Part shown: positions 55,231 through 64,000 of the stretch, piece by piece
How positions within the stretch are numbered: the stretch's first letter is position 1
How the letters are laid out: the number at the start of each line of letters is the position of its first letter
Assembly: GCA_037176725.1 (NCBI GenBank)
Contig: JAZBRS010000013.1
Location: forward strand, 7,505,001-7,569,000
Reading direction: 5' to 3'
DNA: 64,000 nucleotides
From: Posidonia oceanica
Taxonomy: Eukaryota; Streptophyta; Magnoliopsida; Alismatales; Posidoniaceae
Program-made: the position numbers and the translations under genes
The notes under the pieces: model-generated
Databases searched by the model: none
What the model was told of the DNA's origin: nothing
What the model saw: only the letters and a program-made list of their open reading frames with translations

Positions 55231-55689
55231 AAAGATCAGGATGTGTATCACTGAGCATGCCATGCTGGTCCTACTGGAGATGCATGCAGAGTGTGAAATG
55301 CTAATGCAATGTCAGGCGACAAGTTGGCGGCTAGTCCAAACTTGCGCAGAGAGGGGCATGATACCAACAGACAGCCAAAGATGCCCCTGGTATCGAGAGA
55401 GGAATGACAAGTCAGCGAACCTGTCAGACAAGAGGGGCGGTGTCAAGTCACAAGACCTATCACCAGAGATGCCACAAAGCAACAAGAATACCGCACCCGT
55501 AGATGGAGTAGAGATCTGTAGGCTATCCCGTGACAGTTTGGGGTGTCTGCCCAGATGCAGAGGATAAGACGATACCAATGGGTGATACAGATGCCCCTGA
55601 TATCAAGGAAAGAAGTGATGGACCAGCGAGTCTATCAGTCAAGTGGTGTGGCAACAAGTCATCAAACTTGCCTGCCGAAAAGTTAGACA
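55231..55689 (-). other. Element N 3'-UTR spacer
   Basis: Mixed sequence holds GATACCAATGGGTGATACAG and ATGCCCCTGGTATC words like those near 9430 and 20640 in M. No gene was recognised. Confidence 0.45.
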
Positions 55690-55990
55690 ATATGACGGAT
55701 GTCAACCGAGTAGTTAGGGGTACCAGTCCGGTGCTAGACAGGTTAACGGGTGTCAACTGAGTAGTTTAGGCTACCAGCCTCGAAAAGGAAACTCTAGACA
55801 AGACTATCGTGCTTGCCGACCGGATCTCCAGACACTTTGATGGATGTCATCCGGGTAGTTAGGGCTACCAGTCCGATGCTAAACAGTCTGACGGGTGTTA
55901 ACCGAGTAGTTTGGACCTACTAGCTCGGGTGCTAGACAATTTGACGGGCGTCAACTGAGTAGTTTGGGCTACCAGTCCAGAGATAGAAAG
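55690..55990 (-). repeat. About 60-bp monomers shared with P and M
   Basis: TGTCAACCGAGTAGTTAGGG followed by CTACCAGTCC recurs about five times in decayed form. It is the inverse of the P array at 530-1020. Confidence 0.8.
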
Positions 55991-56009
55991 CAAACTGGAG
56001 CAAAGCAGG

Positions 56010-57000
56010 GGGCAGACCTGTCAACCGAGATGCTGTCGGCGACACGGGCACGGGGCAGATCAACGAATTTGTTGACCGAGATGCAGTCAGTGACAAAACG
56101 TGGAGCAGGAAGGCGAATTTGTCTACCGAGATGCAGTTGGTGACAAAACGCGGAGTTGGAAAGCGAATTTGTCCATCGAGACACAGTCGGTGACAAAACA
56201 CGGAGCTGGAAAGCAAGTTTGTCTACCGAAACGTAGTTGGTGATGAAACGCAGAGTTGGATAGCGAGTTTGTCTACCGAGACGCAGCCGGTGACAAAACG
56301 CGGAGCTAGAAAGCGAGTTTGTCTACTGAGACGCAGTCGGTGACAAAACACAGCGCTGGATAGCGAGTTTGTCTACCGAGATGCAATCGGTGACAAAACG
56401 CAGAGTTGGATAGCAAGTTTGTCTACCGAGACGCAGTCGGTGACAAAACACGGAGCTTGATAGCGAATTTGTCTACCGAGACGCAGTTGATGACAAAACG
56501 CGGAGTCAGATAGCGAATTTGTCTACCGAGACGCAGTCGGTGACAAAACGTGGAGGCGGAAAGTGAGTTGTCTACCGAGATGCAATCGGTGACAAAACGC
56601 GGAGATGGATAGTGAGTTTGTCTACCGAGACGCAGTCGGTGACAAAACACGGAGCTGCATAGCGAGTTGTCTACCGAGACGCAGTTGGTGACAAAACGCG
56701 AAGCTAGAAAGCGAGTTTGTCTACCGAGATGCACTCGGTGACAAAACGCGGAGGCGGAAAGCGAGTTGTCTACCGAGACGCAGTCTGTGACAAAATGCAG
56801 AGCTGGAAAGCGAGTTTGTCTACCGAGACACAGTCGGTGACAAAATGTGGAGCTGGAAAGCGAGTTTGTCTACCGAGACACAGTCAGTGACAAAACGCGG
56901 AGCTGGAAAGCGAATTTGTCATCCGGGACGCAACCGGAGATAAAGACACAAGACAAGATAGCGAATTTGTCATCCGGGACGCAAACGGAGACAAAGACAC
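56010..57000 (-). repeat. 50-bp tandem array of element N (about 20 units)
   Basis: TTGTCTACCGAGACGCAGTC followed by GGTGACAAAACGCGGAGCTG recurs every 50 bp, for example at 56121, 56171, 56221 and 56271. The last units shift to a CATCCGGGACGCAACCGGAG variant. Confidence 0.92.
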
Positions 57001-58690
57001 AAGACGAGATAATGCGATACCAAAGGACAAATAAAATGCCCCTGGCATCAAGGGAATGATATCAAAGAGCGGCTGACATACCCCTGGTATCAAAGAGATG
57101 CTGAACGATTTGTCTCATGGGCGAGCAAGACAAAGAGAGATGTAGGGGTCAAACTGCTTAATTCAAAGTCTACCGGGGTTGAGTCCTGTCTGCAGGTGCA
57201 CCCTGGATTGTTGTTGCTGTATGCTGGCTGAGGCGCTGGATGACGCTTGTTTGTTGATGTTCTCTTCTGATGCAGGTTGGCTTCTTGTTGTCTGCTTGTT
57301 GAAAGAATGCTATTAGAACAAGCTTGTTCGGTCACTGCTCTGATGTATATGCCTTGACCAGAGAGCAGCTGTCCTGCCTTGGTTGAGAACTGTTCGAGTC
57401 CTTGCCAAGTGAAAAGGAGAGTACAAAAGTGATTGACGCATGCATGATTTATGCCAAATTTTATACGTGATTGATTTATTTATGTTGATTATGCATGATT
57501 TATGCAATTTCTGTTGTTTGTATGTAGATGCATGATTTAAGCAAATTCTATTGAAGAATGCATGATTTATGCAATTCTTATTGTAGATGCATGACTTATG
57601 CAATTTTTATTGTAGATGCATGACTTATGCAATTTTTGTTGCCCTCGACATTTGAAATGCTAGGAATGCCTACTATATAGGAAAGAGTAGTCCTCAACTC
57701 ACATGATCCTACCTGGACTCCTAGATTGTAGGTGGCTCTCTAGGATGGACTGTGTCTTAAAAGGTGGTGTGTCTGGTGGTGTGGTGAGAAACAAAGTTCC
57801 ATGCCAAACTCTCTAGGACCTACACCTACTCTTTTATTTTCATTTTCATCATTTTTCATTTTTTTTAACTCCCTCATAGGTTTGTAGGTTTACTCTATCC
57901 CTGTCTTGGAGGTAAAAAAAAAACGCCTGGTCTGGTGTTGGGGAGCTGCTGCAAGACAAGAGTGGCTAGTCCTTGGAGGATTTGTGGGATTTCCAGGCGT
58001 ATGCTCCGACTCCTCTCCAAGATGATCGTAGGGATAGGGTTATTCTGCTCACCTCTATCTCTAGGGCTGACTTCTATCTTCGACTTCTATCTTCGACTTC
58101 TGTCTTCCTCTTCTTCTTTTTTATGTCCTTTTATTGATTGATTTTTTTTATTGTTTTTTTTTCTTTTGATCTTTTCTTTTCTTTTCTCTCTCTTTTTTTT
58201 TTCACTCTTACTCTCGGCCTATCATTTTCTCTCCCTCTGGAGGTATAGGTCCTATGAGGAGTTTAGACATTTCGCTCTATTCTTTTTATTGGATGGTGGC
58301 TCCCTCACTTGCTAGGACATCTAGATAGTGTCATTTGAGGAGGAACAAACTCTTTCCAAAGCAGGCTAGCTATCTCGATTTTCGTCATTGTGCAGTGTTG
58401 GCATGCAGATGTTTTTGTTGTTTTTTAGTTTTTGCTTTTTTGATTTTTTTGATTTTTTTTTTTTGCTTTTTGAAAGAAAAGAAAGTAACAAAAGAAACAG
58501 ACGAAGGGATACAACTTTGATCTCCATCGACGGCTGCTTGCTACTGTTGATTGTCCTGGCAATTCTGCTGAGATCGTTTAGACTGCCGGTAATGTTGTTG
58601 AGACTGCGGCTTCTGTCTGATGTTGGAATCCAGGGTAGTTGCGCTTGTAGAGTTGGATCGGTGCTCGGTAGACAGGCAAGCTCTAAGTTG
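57001..58690 (-). other. Element N internal region without recognisable genes
   Basis: It includes about 29-bp ATGCATGACTTATGCAATTT repeats at 57430-57640 and T-rich low-complexity stretches at 57840-58200 and 58400-58480. The pol position of an autonomous relative is occupied by this and the arrays. Confidence 0.55.
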
Positions 58691-58699
58691 GCCCCCCCA

Positions 58700-61063
58700 T
58701 GGACGGAGCTAAGAAGGGATTGGAGAAGAGATCACATCGATGAGATCAGAAGGATCCACCGGGGGAAGGTTGGAATCAATAAGGATGGGAATAAGGAGAT
58801 ATACCCCTGAGGTCCCAGCGTCCTCAGAGATTGGAGGCTCAAGTGAGGAAAGGCTGGCTATACTAGTGTGTGTGGGTGCAGGTGTTTGTGCATGTGCTAC
58901 CTCTTGTGGGCTGATAACAAGGACTCCGTTGTTAATCAGGTCCTGAATGACATCCCGAAGAGTGCGGCAATTATCAGTCGAGTGCCCTATGGCTCGATGA
59001 TAATCACAGTATGACCTCGTGTCAAACTACTTTGGAAGTGGGTCTGGTGGCGGATGAGTTTCCGGGAGCCTCAGAAGTGACACAACCTGAGAAAAGACAG
59101 CGCTTAGCGACTCACCAAGTGGGGTGAAATCGCTTTCAGTGCGGCAGCCTCGTCTCTGCTTCGGCTATTGTCCCTGCCGAGCTAGTGCCACGTGGTGCAC
59201 TGGCTCGACGGTGAGAGTGCTCTGTGGAGTGTGTGCTATGCTATGTGCAGATGCAAGCTGGGTTGAGCCAGGCTGGCTCCCTGCAAGGGTAAACTCTGCG
59301 GGAGGACCGATGTATGCGACGATTGGCTTCTTGTAGTAGTTGATGTCGGAGCCGTTGTTGCCTTTGTTGCCGCTGCTGTTCTTGTCGCTGGAGGCGATAG
59401 CTTGCTTTGCGAATTCAGTGAGAGCGGGGAAGTTCCCACTCTGCAGCGAGCTCTCCACGCGAGCGCCAGCCCGTATCAAGGATGAAAAACTAGGGATGGG
59501 TTGGATGCTAAGCAGAGACCCAGTCGCTGGTTGTGCTCTCCTGATGATGATCTCAATAGACTCCTCATCTAAGGGCCTACCTTTGACTTGGGAGGCCAAA
59601 GTGCGCCAGCGACCGACATACTCCCCAAATGATTCATGGGGCTTCTGCTGGAGAGCGACAAGATCCTCGCGTTTGGGGATAAAGTTGAAGTTGAAGGAGT
59701 ATTGCTCCAAGAAGACTTGGGAAAGGCCATCCCAAGTCTTGACGGTAGCCATGTCAAGTGATGTGAATCACTTAAGAGCAGGGTCCGTCAGACTTTTCTA
59801 GAATAGATGGATCAGCAGCCTGTCATCAGCCTGAAGATGGACAAGGTCGCTGCAGTACACCTTCAGATGTGCAATTGGACAACCTTTACCGTTGTATTTC
59901 TCGAATTCCGGGATATGCAAATTCGGTGGGAGTACAACCTCTGGAAAATAACAGAGGTCCCGAAATCGATAGGGCCAGCGGTCTCCACCCTGCGATGATC
60001 GTAATGCTCTCTCTAGATCACTCACCCTAGCCAGGAGTGCATTTGAGGGCGTTACCGATGGAGATTATGCAGGTGGGGCAGGAGCCACGTACGCTGAATA
60101 AACTACCCCTGAGGGGTCATCCGGATCTACCATCGCGCTGCCTGGTGTCATGGTGCAAGGGCCAGCGTACCCGTGCGATAGTGCAGAGGGTGGTGGTATG
60201 CATGTTGGGGGGAAAATCTGCTGATGCACTGGATATGAGTATGCAGAGTGCTGTGCAGTGCAAGGTGTAGAGTGTGGGAGCGACAGCTGCTACACTGGTA
60301 TGGTGCTAGGTAGCGGGCTCTGTGCGTATTGTGCTCCTGCCAACTCAAAAGGCTGGTCACCAGATGCTGGAGGTGGATGCTGTGTGCTAAGTGGTGACAT
60401 TGCCCTCATCGTTGGAGCAGCAAGAAGCTGGGGCGATGACAAGGGCAAAGGTGCTGTGGGGTGAGCCTGCAAAGCTAAAGTGGGCTGTACCGGAACCTCA
60501 GGGGTCGGAGGAGGAGGAAGCGAAGAAGTAGCTAGGGGGAGAACCATGCCTCGCAACTTCTGAACCAAAGCTATCAGATGTTGCGCTCGCACGACAGAGG
60601 TCTCGTCGACCGACGAGCTGGGATGCAAAGGAGTGTCCACCGAAGGGGACACAAGAACTACTAAGTCGGGTACGTCCGACCCTACCGCAGAGATAGCCGC
60701 AGCCGGTTGAATTCCTGAAACAAGAAAACCTAAGAAAGGGACAAGAGGTGGGACCTCTGGAGCCTGAGTGGTAGCCACCGGGACAGATTTGGTGACAGGC
60801 TTCAGATCGACTGAGGTCCGCGGTCGTCCTGGAGTATGTAGAGGATCGTCATGCACCTTGAAGTGGAATGCATGGAGGAAATGGGAGGACGTAGAAGACA
60901 AAGCAAGGGAAGGAGGGATCGAAGCTGGGATCTCCTCCAAGGCAACAAAAGGAAGAGGCTCGCTGGCATGCTGGGCCAAGGCTGACCGCGAGCGGGTAAG
61001 GATAGAGCTGCGGCGAAAAGAAGACGCACGAGTCCTAAGACGAGCTATCGTCGACGGCGACAA
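58700..61063 (-). pseudogene. Element N gag pseudogene
   Basis: The frame starts near 61063 (no ATG is evident; the reading frame opens with SPSTIARLRTR) with a long Pro/Ser/Thr-rich part. The gag core follows: YRFRDLCYFPEVVLPPNLHI, then the best-preserved block at 59165-59752 (WDGLSQVFLEQYSFNFNFIP, KREDLVALQQ, SFGEYVGRWRTLASQ). A CDYHRAIGHSTDNC and IQDLINNGVL segment near 58930-59020 is the zinc-knuckle-like end. Stops lie at 60290-60292, about 60070, 59798-59800, about 59772 and about 59165. The 59798 stop is at the same codon as one in M gag. Confidence 0.84.
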
Positions 61064-62104
61064 TCAGTCCAAAAAGAGAGGGGGACCACGGGTAGCTGCC
61101 CGTGACAGACGCTCGAGCTCCGGCTGTGGACCTCGGGCCTACCTGTAAACAGGCAAAAGAAAATCAGGTCAGAACCTGGACAAGGACACTATGCAAGTTT
61201 TTATGATGGTATGAATAGCATACATGCGAATGAATGTCCTATCATGTGCTCCCTCACCATGCATGTCCTGAGTAGGCTACCTACTCGGACTCGCTCATGG
61301 GTGTAGGTTATTGCCTCAGGGTAGAAAATAGGTGCCCGCTTCTAATCCCTGCCAAAGTTAGGGTTGGAAACAGGTGGTGCGTTAGGAGCCTAAACCCTGC
61401 TAAAGTATGGACTGCACCCTCTACTAACACCGACACGACCCCGGACAAGGGGGGACAGATCGACCAACTTGCCCCATGCCAAAGTTATGGAACAACAGAC
61501 TGGAACTGCCATTCACAGACTGATGGGTGGACTTAGAGGAGAAAATACATGCCCCGAGTATGATCATGTATGCGTGTATGCTTGATGTCTTTTACTTGAT
61601 TTTTTATTAACAAAGGGATGAATGTGAATGTATAGCTGTAGTTTTGCCTAGGGTACATTCTTATTTGTCTTTTCATTTTCCTCAAAATTTGTTTTTTTTC
61701 TTTTCTTTTTGTTGTTTTTTTTTCTTTTTATTAAACCAATGAGGGAAAGCAATCATGTCTCTAATTATCTCTAGGCTTAATTTACAAAAAGGGAAGAAAA
61801 CATCCAATTATAGTATGTAAACATCAAACACACACTTCAAAAGGCATGTACATGGCATGTGCTAGTGTTGTGACATGGTTTGTGAAAAAAGAAAACACTC
61901 AATATATCCAAAGGCATATATAACATGGCATGGCATATGATAGGCATGGTAAGCATGTGTAAAATAGGCATATAGACATGGCATGAAGCAAGATATCAAA
62001 GCATAGATAACGAAGCAAGCAAGTAAGGCAAACACATGCAAGAAACCATGCAAACAGAAGATAGCCACTATGCGGAAAAGCGAAAACGAAAATCGGAGTC
62101 TGGT
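61064..62104 (-). other. Element N leader between primer site and gag
   Basis: The leader contains GCGTTAGGAGCC, CTCTACTAACACCGACACGA and CCCCGGACAAGGGGGGACAG at 61378-61465, plus CTAGGCTTAATTTACAAAAA near 61770. Both are matched in order in the M leader. Confidence 0.55.
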
Positions 62105-62124
62105 TATCCCCAACGGAGTTGCCA
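62105..62124 (-). promoter_or_regulatory. Primer binding site of element N
   Basis: The minus strand reads TGGCAACTCCGTTGGGGATA, five bases inside the 5' LTR. It is the same primer type as element M. Confidence 0.75.
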
Positions 62125-62864
62125 GTTTCTGTAACTATGCGACCAAACGACGCTAGTGTGCCGAATCGCGAGTCACGACAAAAATATGTAAAAACGGACG
62201 AAGGTTGAAGAAAAGAAAACAAAAACTTGGAATCGCCATCTAGTCTATTTTGGAATCCGGAAAGACGAGGAAAACCAAGAAACATGCAAAATGATAAAAA
62301 ATGTAAAGGATATGACACGAGGACATTGCAGGCCAGAGATCGGGTAAGGACTCCTATTACACATGAGGAAGGTGTTAAGCACCCCCATGCGCCCGAGAGA
62401 GTCGGTCTTTCTGGGCTATTTCGCTCGTTTGTGGCCTATGTCGGTCATGATGCCATTTACTATACGCCCAAAGGCGATAATGCTATGCCATGTAAATCAT
62501 GCTAAATGCCTTGTAAAACATGCCAAATGTCTTTGAAAACATGCTAAAAATGTATTGCTTAATACCATGATGTATGATGGAAAACAAAACATGCATCCTA
62601 TGTGCTCAACGGCGTTAACCGCATCTTGGAAAGAGGGATCTCAATCCACAAGAATCTCAAGCAATATGCATCATTGCTTTAATGTAATGTAGGCGAGAAA
62701 CAAAACGCTGGAGAAACCATGCAATGCAAGGACGCGACATGCAAAGGGAAACAATGATCAAACAATATGCATGGATGCTAGGGCATGCACTGGAAGCGAT
62801 CAGATGCGGGAAACGACAAGCAAAACGAAAAAACAACTCCAAATCAAGCTGCAGCTGACTTAAA

Positions 62865-62926
62865 GTGTTGGATGCTAGGACCACTGGCGTCCAACGTTGG
62901 ACGCTGAGATCCTCAGCGTCTAATAC
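62865..62926. repeat. Palindromic module, N 5' LTR
   Basis: This is the partner of 51476-51537 with segments TAGGACCACTG and TGAGATCCTCA. Four positions in the variable segments differ from the other LTR, while the core is unchanged. Confidence 0.9.
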
Positions 62927-63270
62927 CTAAACTCAGGTTTTTTGAAGAATGTGAATGCATATATTTGTAAACATGATTTTAATGCCATGTAGCAACTATA
63001 GAAAAGCAAATCAGGTTAGATAGTTAAAACAAAAACCACCAAGCTCAGAATCGATGTTAAAAAGTCAAAAACAAGGATGCGGCATGCAAGGAGAATCAAA
63101 TCATGTCTTGAAAGAAACATGCCGTATGCTTTTGAAAACGTGCCAAATAGTAAAGATGAAAACCTTAAAGCCACTATTGACATGCAAATCATGTTAGACG
63201 ATCAAAGCCAAAGTAAACAGACCCAAAACCAATATCTGGAAACTTCAAAACAAGGCTCAGTCTACTGGAA

Positions 63271-63303
63271 GTGTTGGACACTGGGATATACAGCGTCCAA
63301 CAC
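63271..63303. repeat. Half palindromic module, N 5' LTR
   Basis: It is identical to 51882-51914. Confidence 0.85.
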
Positions 63304-63487
63304 AGAGAGTTCAGAAAAAAAAATATGTCCTATATGGGAAATAAACAATATGCTCAGATCCCAGAAACCATGAGGATCAACTGAAATATGATGTAAATCG
63401 TGTTAGGCAGAAAACACTATGGGTAAAAATCTCAAGGAAACAAACAAATCATTTCTGACGGATAAAATAAGAAAACAGGAAACAAAA

Positions 63488-63547
63488 GTGTTGGAGGCTA
63501 TGATAACTAGCGTCCAACGTTGAACGCTGTATTCAGTAGCGTCCTAC
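63488..63547. repeat. Palindromic module, N 5' LTR
   Basis: This is the partner of 52099-52158. The left core half reads GCGTCCAACG here and GCGTTCAACG there, one C/T difference. Confidence 0.9.
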
Positions 63548-63725
63548 AGCTTGTGACAGATTTATAAGTGAATAACTCAGAGAAGAAAGCATATTTCAAT
63601 CCAGATGGTTTTATAAATAAAACATGATTAGGATAAATCAAAATAGACTGTATATAGCATGGACAAACCAATAGAAGATATATAAAATATTTTACAAATG
63701 AAAATATGCGAAAATGAACTTTAGG

Positions 63726-63787
63726 ATGTTGGACACTGGCCATGGTAGCGTCCAACGTTGGACGCACCAGGCTCAGCGTCCAATGCA
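63726..63787. repeat. Palindromic module, N 5' LTR
   Basis: This is the partner of 52337-52397 with a GGACGC arm where the other copy has GGACAC. Confidence 0.9.
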
Positions 63788-64000
63788 CTAACAGAGCGTT
63801 TAATCTGTAAATTCTTTTAACATGGATCAAAACGAAACAAAAAGCATTCACCGAGCTAGAGTAGACATTTACAAAAATAAACATGCAATTATCATAAAAA
63901 ATGGATGAATAAATCGTCCTCCCCGCCTCCACTTGCCTCTCGCTGGAATCTGATGAGTTCTCCGGCCATTTGAGGACCGGGGAGCTCACGGAGCTCAGCT

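Larger units (their letters stand above)
50740..64000 (-). mobile_element. Element N: gag-only Tat/Ogre-like LTR retrotransposon, running off the window
   Basis: On the minus strand the order is 5' LTR (62130 to beyond 64000), primer site (62105-62124), leader, gag pseudogene, tandem arrays, polypurine tract (53601-53612) and 3' LTR (50740-53600). The internal 8.5 kb contain no protease, RT, RNase H or integrase motif. Gag, leader and 3' block resemble those of M, but the LTR belongs with the palindrome-bearing family of P and S2. The left flank is CAAAT; its partner lies outside the window. Confidence 0.85.
62130..64000 (-). mobile_element. Element N 5' LTR, truncated by the window end
   Basis: It starts TGTAACTATGCGACC and aligns with 50740 to about 52610 of the 3' LTR, including the hairpin block at 62343-62412. 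The remaining LTR, with the promoter part, lies beyond 64000. Confidence 0.9.

Noticed and set aside
1..64000. tRNA or rRNA genes
   Set aside because: No cloverleaf gene or conserved rRNA segment was noticed. Only tRNA-complementary primer sites were seen. A covariance-model scan would be decisive.

Overview
This window is plant nuclear DNA from a large, repeat-rich genome, and almost all of it is nested LTR retrotransposons. The evidence is Tekay/Del-type Ty3/gypsy chromoviruses with a C-terminal chromodomain, Tat/Ogre-like LTR elements (LTRs opening TGTAGACACCCC, a GGGAGGGGCATC polypurine tract, a TGGCGACTCC-type primer binding site), a hAT element, degenerate TTTAGGG runs and one small secreted plant-type protein gene. 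The species cannot be told from this. GC-rich coding in the one host gene leans towards a monocot or magnoliid, but only weakly. No rRNA, tRNA, CRISPR array or bacterial-type gene was seen.

Layout, with names used only here. Element P (+) starts left of the window: its 3' internal end is 1-1973 and its 3' LTR is 1974-4260, continuing at 34671-about 35671. The LTR is split by element M (-), 4261-34665, flanked by a perfect ACCTT duplication. M has LTRs at 4261-8958 and 26313-34665, a gag pseudogene at 22660-25130 and no pol. Three later insertions lie inside M: solo LTR S1 (9746-11199, duplication GGAAG), Tekay element G1 (12503-20404, near-duplication AGGGG/AGGGA) and solo LTR S2 (26490-29796, duplication GCCAC). 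To the right are Tekay element G2 (35808-44590, duplication CAAGG), a decayed hAT transposon (45102-48230), a 135-bp foldback element, the one plausible host gene (49241-49573) and element N (-), a second gag-only Tat-like element (50740 to beyond 64000).

How the parts work together: G1 and G2 once encoded full gag-protease-RT-RNase H-integrase(-chromodomain) polyproteins, but nonsense mutations, many of the TGG/CAG/CGA-to-stop type, have inactivated both. M and N keep gag, leader, primer site and polypurine tract. They replace pol with tandem-repeat arrays, so they would have needed enzymes from an autonomous relative (the TR-GAG concept).

The most unusual signal is a family of about 22 short palindromic modules in the P, S2 and N LTRs. 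Each is about 60 bp, with conserved ends (GTGTTGGACGC / GCGTCCAACAC), an 18-bp palindromic core (GCGTCCAACGTTGGACGC) and two 10-11-nt variable segments. These segments differ between loci, but within several loci they are roughly complementary to each other. S1 and the Tekay LTRs carry unrelated short-dyad clusters with similar geometry. The Tat-like LTRs also share telomere-like runs near their start, a TATA plus GC-rich leader exon plus splice-donor layout, and a conserved hairpin block.

Limits: everything was read by eye. Percent identities are local counts or estimates, repeat boundaries are good to about 10-20 bp, and no database search was possible.
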